This document shows positions 18,610 to 28,947 of a stretch of DNA of 64,000 nt, one piece after another; position 1 is the first letter of the stretch; each line of letters begins with the position of its first letter. Where the stretch lies: NCBI RefSeq assembly GCF_902364365.1, contig NZ_CABJDN010000010.1, forward strand, positions 1 to 64,000, in the 5' to 3' direction. Both the position numbers and the translations under genes were made by a program. This DNA comes from Bacteroides intestinalis. Lineage in GTDB: Bacteria; Bacteroidota; Bacteroidia; Bacteroidales; Bacteroidaceae. The notes beneath the pieces were generated by a model that ran no database searches, was not told the DNA's origin, and was given only the letters and a program-made list of their open reading frames with translations.

Positions 18610-20041
18610 CATTCACTTCTATACGAAGATAGTCGAGAAATTTGTGCAGACAGGAGAATGCGCCAAGACTCTATACGGCGAAACGGAAGATCCCCTGTTG
18701 CTCTATCTACTGGCCATCATGAACAATCCTTCCATCAGAGTTATGGTATTAAGCGATGAGGTCCGGGCACGCATATTCTATGACATCACCACGCAGTTTG
18801 TCTGGCAGTTTCTCGAACAGGAAAAGTTCCAGATGCAAAGAGCTCAATCCGAACTTGGAGAAATGGAAAGCGCCTTGAACTGGATTAAGGAGAAGCGGGA
18901 CGGTTGGCAAGCTTTATTAAGAAAGATCAAAGACGATTATAAAGAAAATGCTTTCGACGAACCGTTCTACGAACACATGTTCGGAGATAAAGACAAGCAG
19001 CATGACTCTACTGTCTGGGAGAAGATGCTGAAAGACTGGGAAGATTCTTTTCATCAGAAGCAACAGGAGCAAAAAGAGAAAAGCCTGGATATCAAGAAGG
19101 ACTTTCTGGAAAAGAAACTAAAAACCAGCCTGGATAAGATACCGGAATATCTGGAAAAGCACCAAGTGGATAAAGAAGAATTCTATCAGGCATGGAGCAT
19201 GATGAACGGGCTATGGAATACCATAGATTTTGAGAATATCCGGAAGATTGTAAAACTGCAAAAGGAATATCCCGAACTGCTGAAAGTAGCCAACCGCATG
19301 GGGCGAATAGCCGACGATGAGGGTAGCAAACAAGTATATGTGACGGAAGGCAGTGCCTACAAACTGGCTCACTCTCAAAAGAGTGACATTCTGGGTGTCA
19401 CCATCGGCAACGACCTGAATGCCCTGCTCCCCTCGGAACTGCTATACTATGCAGACAATGATCTGCAAGATGTCTTTATGCTGAAATACTTCACACAGAA
19501 GCTGCAAACCTTCCGTTACAAATCGGAAATCATGCAACCCTCCAGACGTCTGGAGGTAAAACCGGCAGTCCTGAAAGGACCTATGATTGTATGCCTCGAC
19601 ACCTCGGGCAGCATGACCGGGAAACCGGAGAAGATGGCTAATTCTCTACTGATAAAGCTCATAGAGATCGCAGAGCATCAAGACAGAGAATGTTTTCTGA
19701 TTTCATTCTCCGTATCTACCAAAACCATTGATATACGACGCGACCGATTGAAACTAATGGAATTCTTCAGCCATCCCTTTAGTGGCGACACAGATGCCAC
19801 CCAAATGCTGAAAGATACTTTCAGAATGCTTGACGAAAACCGTTATATGAATGCAGATGTCTTACTTATCAGCGATTATCGCATCCCGGAATGTAAGCCG
19901 GAATTATTAGAACAAATGAGTATACACCGTGAAAAGGGTACTCGCTTTTACGGTCTGCAGATCGGCATTGCTCCGAACGAATGGACGGAACATTTCGATC
20001 ATATCTACCGAATAGAGTATCATGTAGACCGTAAGCACTAA
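18581..20041 (+). CDS. viaA: ViaA-type VWA domain protein
   Basis: A 486-residue protein with a long charged helical N-terminal half (likely coiled coil around residues 150-190) and a C-terminal von Willebrand factor A domain. The MIDAS motif is DTSGSM (near residue 340), followed by SGDTDATQML and LLISDYR as later metal-site loops. Such VWA proteins pair with MoxR ATPases; here the partner is the overlapping upstream gene. It ends 4 nt into the convergent HAD gene, so the two transcripts overlap at their 3' ends. The start MAGLTKKKYD fits the overlap, but an internal start slightly downstream cannot be excluded. Confidence 0.86.
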   Translation: MAGLTKKKYDIHFYTKIVEKFVQTGECAKTLYGETEDPLLLYLLAIMNNPSIRVMVLSDEVRARIFYDITTQFVWQFLEQEKFQMQRAQSELGEMESALNWIKEKRDGWQALLRKIKDDYKENAFDEPFYEHMFGDKDKQHDSTVWEKMLKDWEDSFHQKQQEQKEKSLDIKKDFLEKKLKTSLDKIPEYLEKHQVDKEEFYQAWSMMNGLWNTIDFENIRKIVKLQKEYPELLKVANRMGRIADDEGSKQVYVTEGSAYKLAHSQKSDILGVTIGNDLNALLPSELLYYADNDLQDVFMLKYFTQKLQTFRYKSEIMQPSRRLEVKPAVLKGPMIVCLDTSGSMTGKPEKMANSLLIKLIEIAEHQDRECFLISFSVSTKTIDIRRDRLKLMEFFSHPFSGDTDATQMLKDTFRMLDENRYMNADVLLISDYRIPECKPELLEQMSIHREKGTRFYGLQIGIAPNEWTEHFDHIYRIEYHVDRKH

Positions 20042-20730
20042 AGCCAGTCCATCAGTTCCATCGGACTTTTCACTTGTTTCAGCCTGGGATGGGTAAATGT
20101 ATCCACCACCTCATGCTGCCACATCACCTCAAAAGGAATGTGTACTCCGTATCCCCCAATGGACAGCACCGGTTGAATATCGGATTTCAAAGAATTACCG
20201 ATCATCAGAAATTCTTCCGGAGCGACCTGAAGGACTTGTAGCAGGCGAGTATATTCTTTCTCGGTCTTATCAGACATTATTTCAATATGATCAAAATAAG
20301 GCATCAGCCCGGAACGCTGTAATTTACGCTCCTGATCCAGCAAATCACCTTTCGTTGCCACTACCAGACGATACCCTCCTTGTTCTTTCAAAGCTTTCAG
20401 AGTTTTTTCCACACCAGGCAGCAATTCAATCGGCATCTGGAGCAGAGATTTACCTAAAAGAATAATTTGCTGTATCTTCTCTGCTGAAATCTTCTGTCCA
20501 CTCATCCGCAAAGCTGTTTCAACCATTGAAATGGTGAATGCCTTGGCACCATAACCCAAACATTCCAGATTCCCCATTTCTGTTTTAAACAACTCTGCCG
20601 AAATCTCTTCTGCACCACCGTAATCACTCAGTAATTCTGTATATTTTCGTTCTACCTCTTGAAAAAAAGGCTCGTTACTCCAAAGCGTGTCATCCGCATC
20701 GAAAGCTATGACTTTAATAGCATGTTTCAT
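20038..20730 (-). CDS. HAD-family hydrolase (YjjG/phosphatase-like)
   Basis: A 230-residue HAD phosphatase. Motif I is FDADDTLW at residues 10-17 (nucleophile Asp), motif II VVATKGD, and the motif III/IV region KTEKEYTRLL followed by FLMIGNSLKSDIQPV. A helical cap occupies about residues 20-95, as in class C1 nucleotidase and haloacid dehalogenase members such as YjjG. It hydrolyses a small cytoplasmic phosphate ester; the substrate is not predictable. It is convergent with viaA and stands alone. Confidence 0.82.
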   Translation of the reverse strand: MKHAIKVIAFDADDTLWSNEPFFQEVERKYTELLSDYGGAEEISAELFKTEMGNLECLGYGAKAFTISMVETALRMSGQKISAEKIQQIILLGKSLLQMPIELLPGVEKTLKALKEQGGYRLVVATKGDLLDQERKLQRSGLMPYFDHIEIMSDKTEKEYTRLLQVLQVAPEEFLMIGNSLKSDIQPVLSIGGYGVHIPFEVMWQHEVVDTFTHPRLKQVKSPMELMDWL

Positions 20731-20871
20731 CTTCTCTATTTTTATAAATAGTATTACGCACTTTACGTTACATATTTTATGTCATACAAAACACGGAATA
20801 AATATCGAGCAAAGCAAATGAGAAACTTTTTTTAACGCCTTTCTTTCCAAAAACAAACTAAAAAAGCGACA

Positions 20872-20990
20872 CGGGACATACCTGAGATATACTTGCTCCG
20901 TACCAACCCCGTACATTCTCCACTCAAAGGTACTTCCGACTGGAGAACGTACGGAGCAAGTACGGTTCTGATATAGTCCGGGTATGGTCC
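20872..20990. repeat. 119-bp imperfect palindrome in a 490-bp intergenic region
   Basis: The gap 20731-21222 has no gene. Its centre is a nested palindrome. Perfect 13-base arms acttgctccgtac (20891-20903) and gtacggagcaagt (20949-20961) enclose a second near-repeat (acattctcca with tggagaacgt). Outer flanks gggacatacc and ggtatggtcc also pair. Transcribed, it would make a long cruciform-like stem. It lacks a transposase, so a REP/MITE-like mobile hairpin is possible. Confidence 0.7.
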
Positions 20991-21094
20991 AAATATGATT
21001 TGAAGGCAGTTCTAATAACACTTATATATATTTTAAAATATAGTTACATTATCATAAAGAAGTATTATTATCCTGTTATTTATAAAAAGCTATC

Positions 21095-21102
21095 TATTTT
21101 TG
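21095..21102 (+). promoter_or_regulatory. -7 box upstream of the acyltransferase
   Basis: TATTTTTG fits the Bacteroides -7 consensus, 120 bases before the acyltransferase start. No -33 TTG is evident at the right distance. Confidence 0.4.
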
Positions 21103-21222
21103 CATAGTCTAAAGCATTATCAACAAAATTACACACAAATATGAGACTTATTAAACTATCACGAATCATTACCTTTATGAGATCGGGATGCTATTCTTGC
21201 AATAACATACAAAACTCAATCT

Positions 21223-22155
21223 ATGGAGCATCGCATTAAAGAATTAGACTATCTGAAAAGCATTCTTATCCTTCTAATGGTTGCTTTCCATCTGATATAT
21301 ATAGGAGATAAATATCCTTATATAAAACAGATCGTATACACGTTCCACATGCCCGCTTTCCTAATCATATCCGGTTATTTGACTAATGTACAGAAAGATA
21401 TCAGAAGCTTTATGAGAAAACTATTATGGATTTTCATTCCCTACCTGTGTATGGAAACAGGTTACGTACTAATGTCGCATATCTTACCCGTGAGAGAAAA
21501 TGTACCGGAAATTAGTTCAGGCATTTTATTGCATAAAATATTTATAAAGCCATTGGGCCCCTACTGGTATCTCCACATGCTTATTATCTGTAGTCTACTA
21601 TATTACCTGACTTTCCGCTATACCCGCATGAAAACAATATCACAGGTAATATTATTTGGTCTTGGTCTATTTACAGCATCATACTGGGGTGGAATTATAG
21701 TGTTTGCCAATGCCATTTACTTCCTTGCAGGGGTAATCATTAAACAAAGCAAATTACCATTTATCCGCATCTTTCAGCCATCGCTTCTTGCCCTTGTCCC
21801 CATGATACTACTCTGCTGTTTTCCAGACAATCTGAACAGAGGGGTACTGGCAGGTATCACTATTACTTATCTGGCTATCATTATATCACTATATGCACAC
21901 AGTTATCTATCCAAGGGAATCAGGCAATGCTCTTATTTTATAGGTAGAAATACTCTTGTCATATTTCTCTTCTCCCCTCTTTTCACAATATTATGCAAGA
22001 TGTTCCTACCTTTTTTATTCTTTGAGCCCACCGGAATACTTTTTATGATCATATCCGTTGCAATCACTGTAAGTGGATGTATAGTAATAGCATGGAGCAT
22101 GGATAAACTACACTTTTCACGCTTCTTCTTTGGACAAAATGCAATATTAAACTAA
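21223..22155 (+). CDS. Membrane acyltransferase family 3 (OafA-like)
   Basis: A 310-residue polytopic protein with about ten hydrophobic helices. It begins HRIKELDYLKSILILLMVAF, the usual acyltransferase-3 N-terminus in which a catalytic histidine follows the first helix, and continues FHMPAFLIISGYLTN. Family members O-acetylate or otherwise acylate surface sugars or small molecules at the inner membrane. It is a single-gene unit, convergent with the gene at 22194-22718. The substrate is unknown, and no polysaccharide genes adjoin directly. Confidence 0.82.
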   Translation: MEHRIKELDYLKSILILLMVAFHLIYIGDKYPYIKQIVYTFHMPAFLIISGYLTNVQKDIRSFMRKLLWIFIPYLCMETGYVLMSHILPVRENVPEISSGILLHKIFIKPLGPYWYLHMLIICSLLYYLTFRYTRMKTISQVILFGLGLFTASYWGGIIVFANAIYFLAGVIIKQSKLPFIRIFQPSLLALVPMILLCCFPDNLNRGVLAGITITYLAIIISLYAHSYLSKGIRQCSYFIGRNTLVIFLFSPLFTILCKMFLPFLFFEPTGILFMIISVAITVSGCIVIAWSMDKLHFSRFFFGQNAILN

Positions 22156-22193
22156 CAGCTACATAAATCTAACAGAACCTAAAGTTCCTCGCA

Positions 22194-22718
22194 TTACTCA
22201 TTCAGAGTAAACTGCCATGCACAACAACAGCTCTTATCAGTGATATCCGGATAGCAACTGAGGCACTCGCAAGTAATACGTTCATCTATTGCAGCCGCAA
22301 AACCACTATATTCAATGATGCCTACTGATTTACAAGGATGATATTCCATTTGTTTACGCTTACGGGCAGTTTGCACATGACAGTCTAATGTGCGATATAT
22401 TAAAGTCTTACCATCTTTCCCGAAAATAAGCTCATCATTGTTTATATTTGCATAGAAACGTAGCTGCAAGGCTTTTGCCAGCCCTTCCAGTCCTGCATGT
22501 TCCGGCAGTTCAAGAAACTGCTTGATTCTCCTTGCCTCTGTGATTGTAAAAACTCTCCATGCCTCCCTATCGTGATGCATGGCCTCATCCATTCCATATT
22601 TTCGTTCTACCGATTGAAACCATACACCATCCATAGCCAACCAGTTTTTGGAATAGGCTTCGATGAGTTTTATAAGTTCTTCTTTAGTAAGGGAGTTTAA
22701 AAGAGTATTTTGTTTCAT
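22194..22718 (-). CDS. Cytosolic DUF6125-like protein
   Basis: A 174-residue soluble protein without signal peptide or membrane segment. It has an N-terminal helical part (LTKEELIKLIEAYSKNWLAM and a VERKYG segment) and a C-terminal part with C/H residues: DCHVQTARK, HPCKSVG, CECLSCYP and CCCAW. The cysteines could bind a metal. From memory it resembles proteins annotated DUF6125, some of which are compared with L-2-amino-thiazoline-4-carboxylic acid hydrolases. Function is not assigned. It is convergent with the acyltransferase, with 38 bp between the stops. Confidence 0.6.
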   Translation of the reverse strand: MKQNTLLNSLTKEELIKLIEAYSKNWLAMDGVWFQSVERKYGMDEAMHHDREAWRVFTITEARRIKQFLELPEHAGLEGLAKALQLRFYANINNDELIFGKDGKTLIYRTLDCHVQTARKRKQMEYHPCKSVGIIEYSGFAAAIDERITCECLSCYPDITDKSCCCAWQFTLNE

Positions 22719-22919
22719 TGTTAAAAGGCTTATATAAATAACTATAGAAATTTATTGAACAACATTTATTGCTATCCCAATTTTGCAAATGTATAACTTT
22801 TATTCTAATCTTAAATACTATCTATTTTTTTCGTGGAGCATATTATCAGTACTACGTATAATAAAAAAATTACTAGCATAAAATATACCCATTTTCCCCA
22901 TTCTTTACAAGAAACAGCC

Positions 22920-22927
22920 TATATTTG
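22920..22927 (+). promoter_or_regulatory. -7 box upstream of the TPR regulator
   Basis: TATATTTG fits TAnnTTTG, 36 bases before the ATG of the TPR gene. No -33 TTG is visible at 19-21 bases. Confidence 0.5.
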
Positions 22928-22963
22928 CATAATTAAAAATAAAAACGTCAAAAGTATACATAC

Positions 22964-24704
22964 ATGAAGTTAACTAAATTATTATTTATTATTTTTCTAT
23001 TATCGCATTTCTATTCTTGCAACAATAAACCACTTCCCTACACTATGAAGGTCGCAAATTCTCTTGTAAACACTCATCCCGATAGTACTCTTGCATTATT
23101 AAAACAATTTAAAGACAGTATAAACCTAGAACCTAAAGAAACGCAAATATATTATCAATTACTGACCATAAAAGCAAAAGATAAAGCATACATCACACAT
23201 ACCTCAGATAGCGTACTATTAAAAGTATTACACTATTATGAAAATAAAAAGGATAAAAGACATCTACCGGAAGTATACTACTACGCAGGGCGAGTATATA
23301 GAGATTTAGGAGATGCACCACAAGCATTGGATTTTTTTCTCCAAGCTATTGATGCTTCATATTTATATATGGACTACAAGTTGGTGAGCCGCATTTATAG
23401 TCAAATAGGTACCCTTTACCTTTATCAAAACATATATGATAAGGCTCCCGAAGCATTTAGCAAAGCATATCAATTTAGCATATTATCAAAAGATAGCATT
23501 AGTATGATATATAATTTGCGAGATATTGGGCGAGCATTTAGTACACAAGAGAAAGTAGACAGCGCAATATACTATTACAAAAGAGCAGATATGTTAGCTG
23601 ATAAAATAGAAAATTTAAATCTAAAAAGAATTATTAACGGTGAATTATCTGGATATTACACCAAACTAGGTATGTATCAAGAAGCCTATAAAAGCATGCA
23701 AATTGCCTTCAAAAAAATAAATGTTATTAATTTAGCTCCTCGCTATAGCACAGCAGCACAATATTACTATTATACTAATCAATTAGACTCAGCAATCCAT
23801 TATTATACGCAACTATCATTTATGGATAAATACAGCTACAAAGCAGAAGGATACCAAGGATTAAGTTACATTGCCCGTTCAAAAGGAGAATACAAAAAAG
23901 CATTAGAGTATTTAGACAAAGATTTAGCATATACAGATTCTGCAAGAAGCATAATTCAAACAGAAATTGTCCGCAAAATAAATTCATTATATAATTATCA
24001 ATTAAAAGAAAAAGAGAATAAACGCTTGCAGCATCAGGCCAGTAATCACAAAATATGGAACATTATTCTCATCTCTTTTCTTTTTTTCCTCATGCTTCTT
24101 TTTGTCACTTATCAACAATACCGCAAAAGAAAAGAACAAGAGACCTTACTTCAACAAGAAAAAATAGAAAGAATATTAAGAGGAGAATATAACCAAAGCC
24201 TATCATATATCGAACAAAACAAAAGACAAATAAAAGAATTAGAAGAATCTTTAAAGGCTGCAGAAAAAACAAGCAATTTACTAACACAAGATTTGCTTAG
24301 ACTCCAGAAAAGAAACATTGAAAAAAATAATGAGCAAATTATAGTTAAGCAAGAATTAAAAGAGCATAACCATTACAATCCTAAAGAAATCTTCAATATA
24401 TAAAAAATTTCTACAGGCAGACCAAGGAGAAAAAATTAGGAAAGAAGACTGGCAAGAACTGATTAAGAGTATAGACGAAACATATACTCAATTTACACAA
24501 CGCTTACTTGAACTCTATCCAATGAAAACTATAGAAATGCAAGTTTGCCTATTAATAAAAATAGGATTATCTCCCACACAAATCGCATTTATAACTGCAC
24601 ATACGAAACAAGCGATTACATCTATACGTAAAAGACTATGTAAGAAGGTTTTCAAGAGAGAAGGAAGCCCCGAAGAATGGGATATCTTCATTCATGCAAT
24701 GTAA
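22964..24704 (+). pseudogene. TPR/coiled-coil regulator split by a +1 frameshift
   Basis: The first frame (22964-24403, 479 residues) encodes a lipoprotein-like signal (SHFYSCNN), tetratricopeptide repeats, a membrane helix (IILISFLFFLMLLFVTYQ) and a coiled coil, then stops at 24401. The next frame, open across this point to 24704, encodes KKSSIYKKFLQAD, KEDWQELI and a helix-turn-helix-like end (KIGLSPTQIAFITAHTKQAI). That is the normal C-terminus of this Bacteroides family. Removing one C of the CC at 24380-24381 joins the parts as HNHYN-LKKSSIY. The intact protein would be about 580 residues. It may be a real mutation, a phase-variation state or a base-call error. Genes downstream (DUF3244, peptide, propeller) are the usual partners of such regulators. 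Confidence 0.8.
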
Positions 24705-24824
24705 CTAGAAGAGTACTTATTGCATACTATTATTGCCCCATTCACAAAAATGCGTACTATTTGCGTACTCCATTATGACTTAAGTTCAGTATAAGCTTTT
24801 TATATTTGTAACAAAAAAATAGTT

Positions 24825-25214
24825 ATGGTACATTACTTCTTTATATTTGTTCTGTTAGTAATATATCTTTCTCCCGCAATACGGGCAGAAGAAGTTATTA
24901 TTCCAATAACGTCTAAAATTGCAGGGAATGATGACCCCAAAGAAAAAAACACATGGGAACAAGATAATCGCTCTATTACAATTTTCCCAACTGTTATAAA
25001 AGACAATAATACTATATATATTTACTCAAATATTTTATTAGATAATCTCCAGATAACGATAAAAGATGAAATGGACAATATTATATACTCTAATAATATT
25101 GCTATAACAAATAATTATCCATATTCGTTTATGACAACATACATAAAGAACAAAAAATACATCATTGAAATGACCTATAAAACAACAGTCTTTTACGGCA
25201 CTTTTCAATACTAA
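24825..25214 (+). CDS. Secreted DUF3244-like protein
   Basis: A 129-residue exported protein with a signal peptide (YFFIFVLLVIYLSPAIRA, cleaved before EE). The mature part is a small beta-sandwich pattern (LDNLQITIKDEMDNIIYSN ending in YGTFQY), as in DUF3244 proteins that follow TPR regulators in Bacteroides. It lies 120 bp after the regulator remnant. No catalytic motif is seen, and a cell-surface or periplasmic role is inferred. Confidence 0.6.
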   Translation: MVHYFFIFVLLVIYLSPAIRAEEVIIPITSKIAGNDDPKEKNTWEQDNRSITIFPTVIKDNNTIYIYSNILLDNLQITIKDEMDNIIYSNNIAITNNYPYSFMTTYIKNKKYIIEMTYKTTVFYGTFQY

Positions 25215-25280
25215 AACATCTTCATAGACAAACAACGTTGTTCTAAACACCACATTATTAACTCAAAAATGCTCAAGATT

Positions 25281-25538
25281 ATGAAAAAGAACTTTTTTAT
25301 TATTTCCGTAGCCCTATTGGGAGTTACAATTATCTCTGTAGCCAATAATCAGAAAAATGAAAATGTGGCACCTCGTGCTATACAAAACAGAAAGATTACA
25401 GATACACTAAAGGATGCAACTTTTCAAAGGCTGGAAAACGGCCAGGTTTTAACAATAAATACTTGGCAAAGAAGCTGTCCTTACGGTGGTTCTGAGTCTT
25501 GTGACTCTGGTACCTATACAGAAAAAATTGTTATATAA
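25281..25538 (+). CDS. Small exported peptide, NVEALA-like
   Basis: An 85-residue protein starting MKKNFFIISVALLGV with a short signal-like segment. A NENVAPRA stretch occupies the place where NVEALA peptides have their name motif. The C-terminal part has two cysteines in SCPYGGSESCDSG that could form a disulfide. Such peptides commonly sit next to 6-bladed propeller lipoproteins in Bacteroides, as here. An upstream ATG at 25269 would add four residues. Function unknown; family assignment is tentative. Confidence 0.5.
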   Translation: MKKNFFIISVALLGVTIISVANNQKNENVAPRAIQNRKITDTLKDATFQRLENGQVLTINTWQRSCPYGGSESCDSGTYTEKIVI

Positions 25539-25550
25539 ATTCATTTGAAC

Positions 25551-25622
25551 GGAAAGTGTCTGAAAGGTAGGTTAATCAACAAAACAAATGCAATATTCGT
25601 TTACCTTTCGGACACTCTTTCA
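25551..25622 (+). terminator. Large hairpin after the small peptide gene
   Basis: Arms ggaaagtgtctgaaaggta (from 25551) and the near-complement tacctttcggacactcttt (to 25620) form a long imperfect stem with a 33-base loop. The right arm ends in a short T-run. It sits 13 bases after the peptide stop and before the propeller gene, so it is probably a terminator or processing hairpin. Confidence 0.55.
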
Positions 25623-25639
25623 ATCCAAACTTTTGAAAT

Positions 25640-26770
25640 ATGAGAAAACTTCTATCCCTTCTTTTAAGCACCTTGCTTTTTTCCTGTCAGCCAAGCTCCA
25701 GGCCGGATCACACAAGTATTATGAGTTTCCAATTAGATAGCGTACAAGCATCAGACGTTAACCCGGTATGCGAAGTAAAATATATTCCATTAGAATTAAC
25801 AGATAATTCATTAATTGGAAGTATCGATAAAATTTTATACCGGAATAAACATTTCTACATTTTCGATAAAAGTGCCAACATGGGAATTCTTATATTCAAC
25901 GAAAACGGCAAGTTTATAAAAGCACTATATCGAGTTGGAGAAGGTCCCGGAGAATACATAGCTCCCATTGACTTTGATGTGGACGGCTCAGGAAATTTAT
26001 ACATAGCAGACAATGCCCGCCAGAGGATTATCAAATATAGTGGGAATAACTTCGAACAATACGAAGAAATGGATTTAGGATGTTATTTTATGGAATTTGC
26101 CGTAATTGACAAAGAACATATCGTATTATCAGAAATATACAATCAAGGCAGCGTAAAAGATAAATTGGCCGTTTATTCTCAAAAAGATAAGAAAGTACAC
26201 CCTCTACTCAAATCAGCACTGACAGAAATAGACGAACAAAGAATCCCAAGAGGCTCCTCTCACTATTTATATCGTTCCGGTGATAAGGTTTATTTTTATC
26301 AACGTTTTACCCCGGAAGTTTATACCATACACGGAGCATCCATTGATATGGCAGCAAATCTTCTTTCGGATAAATATTTTAAGGAAGAAGAACTAAAAGC
26401 TTTAGAAAGTAATTCTCGGTCATTCATGGTTGATATGAAGCATATTAAAGATATAAATGCTTTCTATGAAACACCAGATGGGTACTTCTGTTCCCTGTCC
26501 ACTTTCCCGCTTCCACAATTCTTTTGGATTTCCAAAATAGATGGCAACATACGCAATCTTAATCTGATAGAAGAAAACAAGCTATTGGGAAACCTGACTA
26601 TCAACGGAGTGGCAGACAATTACTTAATTTGCAGTTCTAACTACAGCGAAGAAACCGTAAAATCTGCATTAAAGATAGACAAGCTCGATGAAAGTACCAT
26701 ACAAGTGTTTACAAGTTGGAATGAAGACAGTAATCCGATATTGATATTATTCCAGTTAAGCCACCAATAA
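25640..26770 (+). CDS. 6-bladed beta-propeller lipoprotein
   Basis: A 376-residue lipoprotein (lipobox LLFSC, Cys16) with NHL-like blades. Signatures are NGKFIKALYRVGEGPGEY, DFDVDGSGNLYIADNARQRI and later repeats of the kind found in the Bacteroides 6-bladed beta-propeller family (BF3507-like). No active-site residues are recognisable; these proteins are thought to bind ligands at the cell surface. It follows the small peptide and DUF3244 genes, a frequent Bacteroides neighbourhood downstream of TPR-type regulators. The strong hairpin just upstream may separate its transcript level from the peptide gene. Confidence 0.78.
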   Translation: MRKLLSLLLSTLLFSCQPSSRPDHTSIMSFQLDSVQASDVNPVCEVKYIPLELTDNSLIGSIDKILYRNKHFYIFDKSANMGILIFNENGKFIKALYRVGEGPGEYIAPIDFDVDGSGNLYIADNARQRIIKYSGNNFEQYEEMDLGCYFMEFAVIDKEHIVLSEIYNQGSVKDKLAVYSQKDKKVHPLLKSALTEIDEQRIPRGSSHYLYRSGDKVYFYQRFTPEVYTIHGASIDMAANLLSDKYFKEEELKALESNSRSFMVDMKHIKDINAFYETPDGYFCSLSTFPLPQFFWISKIDGNIRNLNLIEENKLLGNLTINGVADNYLICSSNYSEETVKSALKIDKLDESTIQVFTSWNEDSNPILILFQLSHQ

Positions 26771-26838
26771 ATATAGATTTCTGCCATATGTAGTTGGATA
26801 TTTCATTGTCTTCTCTTTTTCTTTGAGTGGAAAACTGC

Positions 26839-26846
26839 TATCTTTG
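26839..26846 (+). promoter_or_regulatory. -7 box upstream of metG
   Basis: TATCTTTG matches TAnnTTTG, 43 bases before the metG ATG chosen at 26890. Because the element lies downstream of a possible GTG at 26827, it supports the later start. Confidence 0.55.
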
Positions 26847-26889
26847 CACACCAAAATGCGCTCATAACAAAAGAGATACATATATCACA

Positions 26890-28929
26890 ATGGAAAAGAA
26901 ATTCAAACGCACTACCGTTACGTCGGCATTGCCCTACGCTAACGGACCGGTTCATATCGGACACCTGGCAGGAGTTTATGTACCCGCTGATATCTACGTT
27001 CGCTATCTGAGACTGAAAAAAGAAGATGTAATCTTTATCGGAGGTTCGGACGAGCACGGAGTACCTATCACCATACGCGCCAAGAAAGAAGGCGTGACGC
27101 CGCAGGATATAGTAGACCGTTACCATACACTTATCAAAGAATCATTCAAAGAGTTCGGCATTTCATTCGATGTATACAGTCGTACGACTTCAAAAACTCA
27201 CCACGACACTGCTTCGGAATTCTTCCGCAAGCTGTATGACAAAGGTGACTTCATCGAGAAAACCAGTATGCAGTATTACGACGAGGAAGCCAAAACTTTC
27301 CTTGCCGACCGCTATATTACAGGCGAATGTCCCCACTGCCATGCAGAAGGTGCCTATGGCGACCAATGCGAGAAGTGTGGTACAAGCCTCAGCCCCACAG
27401 ACCTGATTAATCCAAAAAGTGCCATCAGCGGAAGTAAGCCTGTAATGCGTGAAACAAAGCATTGGTACCTGCCGCTTGACCAACACGAAAGCTGGTTGCG
27501 CCAATGGATTTTGGAAGACCATAAAGAGTGGCGTCCCAACGTATACGGTCAATGCAAAAGCTGGCTTGACATGGGTTTGCAACCGCGTGCAGTAAGCCGT
27601 GACCTCGACTGGGGTATTCCGGTGCCCGTAGAAGGTGCAGAAGGAAAAGTGTTATACGTATGGTTCGATGCCCCTATCGGTTACATCAGCAATACGAAAG
27701 AATTGTTGCCCGACACTTGGGAAACCTGGTGGAAAGACCCCGAAACACGTCTGATCCACTTTATCGGTAAAGATAATATCGTATTCCACTGCATCGTATT
27801 CCCTGCCATGCTGAAAGCGGAAGGCAGTTTCATCTTACCGGACAATGTACCGAGCAATGAATTCCTGAATCTGGAAGGTGATAAGATTTCTACTTCACGC
27901 AACTGGGCTGTATGGTTGCACGAATATCTGGCAGACTTCCCGGGCAAACAAGATGTACTTCGCTATGTACTGACAGCCAATGCACCTGAGACAAAAGATA
28001 ATGACTTCACCTGGAAAGACTTCCAGGCACGCAATAACAATGAGTTAGTGGCAGTTTATGGTAACTTCGTGAACCGTGCCCTGCAACTCACCAAAAAGTA
28101 TTTCGATGGTGTAGTGCCTGCTGCCGGTGAACTTACGGATTACGACCGCGAAACATTGAAAGAATTCTCTGACGTAAAAGCAGAAGTAGAAAAGTTACTG
28201 GATGTATTCAAGTTCCGCGATGCACAGAAGGAAGCCATGAACCTGGCCCGCATCGGAAACAAATACCTGGCAGATACCGAACCCTGGAAGATTGCCAAGA
28301 CGGATATGGACCGTGTAGCCACTATCCTGAATATCTCCCTGCAACTGGTTGCCAATCTGGCCATTGCATTCGAACCGTTCTTGCCGTTCAGCAGCGAGAA
28401 ATTGCGTAACATGCTGAATATGGACAGTTTTGACTGGGCTACTCTGGGCAGCACTGATCTATTACCAGCCGGTCACCAATTAGCGACACCTGAACTACTG
28501 TTCGAAAAGATAGAGGACAGCGTTATCGAAGCACAGGTACAGAAATTGCTCGATACAAAGAAAGCCAATGAGGAAGCCAGCTACAAAGCCAACCCCATCC
28601 GCCCGAACATTGAGTTCGATGACTTCATGAAACTGGATATTCGCGTAGGTACCATATTGGAATGTCAGAAAGTTCCTAAAGCTGATAAATTGCTGCAATT
28701 CAAGATTGCCGATGGATTGGAGAACCGTACCATTGTCAGCGGTATTGCACAGCATTACAATCCAGAAGAGCTGGTAGGCAAGCAAGTATGCTTCATAGCC
28801 AACCTTGCTCCGCGTAAGTTGAAAGGTATCGTCAGTGAAGGCATGATCCTTTCTGCCGAGAATTTTGACGGAACGCTCTCGGTTGTTACTACGATGAAAG
28901 AGGTGAAGCCGGGCAGTGAAGTGAAGTAA
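26890..28929 (+). CDS. metG: Methionine--tRNA ligase
   Basis: A 679-residue class I synthetase. The HIGH motif is PVHIGHLAG at residues 20-28. The zinc-knuckle cysteines are in [17 protein letters not shown], the KMSKS equivalent is DKISTSRN, and a C-terminal EMAP-like tRNA-binding domain begins at about [16 protein letters not shown]. It charges tRNA-Met with methionine in the cytoplasm. The start was set at ATG 26890 because [20 protein letters not shown] matches the family N-terminus. An in-frame GTG at 26827 would add 21 non-conserved residues and lies before the -7 box. Confidence 0.97.
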   Translation: MEKKFKRTTVTSALPYANGPVHIGHLAGVYVPADIYVRYLRLKKEDVIFIGGSDEHGVPITIRAKKEGVTPQDIVDRYHTLIKESFKEFGISFDVYSRTTSKTHHDTASEFFRKLYDKGDFIEKTSMQYYDEEAKTFLADRYITGECPHCHAEGAYGDQCEKCGTSLSPTDLINPKSAISGSKPVMRETKHWYLPLDQHESWLRQWILEDHKEWRPNVYGQCKSWLDMGLQPRAVSRDLDWGIPVPVEGAEGKVLYVWFDAPIGYISNTKELLPDTWETWWKDPETRLIHFIGKDNIVFHCIVFPAMLKAEGSFILPDNVPSNEFLNLEGDKISTSRNWAVWLHEYLADFPGKQDVLRYVLTANAPETKDNDFTWKDFQARNNNELVAVYGNFVNRALQLTKKYFDGVVPAAGELTDYDRETLKEFSDVKAEVEKLLDVFKFRDAQKEAMNLARIGNKYLADTEPWKIAKTDMDRVATILNISLQLVANLAIAFEPFLPFSSEKLRNMLNMDSFDWATLGSTDLLPAGHQLATPELLFEKIEDSVIEAQVQKLLDTKKANEEASYKANPIRPNIEFDDFMKLDIRVGTILECQKVPKADKLLQFKIADGLENRTIVSGIAQHYNPEELVGKQVCFIANLAPRKLKGIVSEGMILSAENFDGTLSVVTTMKEVKPGSEVK

Positions 28930-28947
28930 TCAATAATCTTAGAATGC

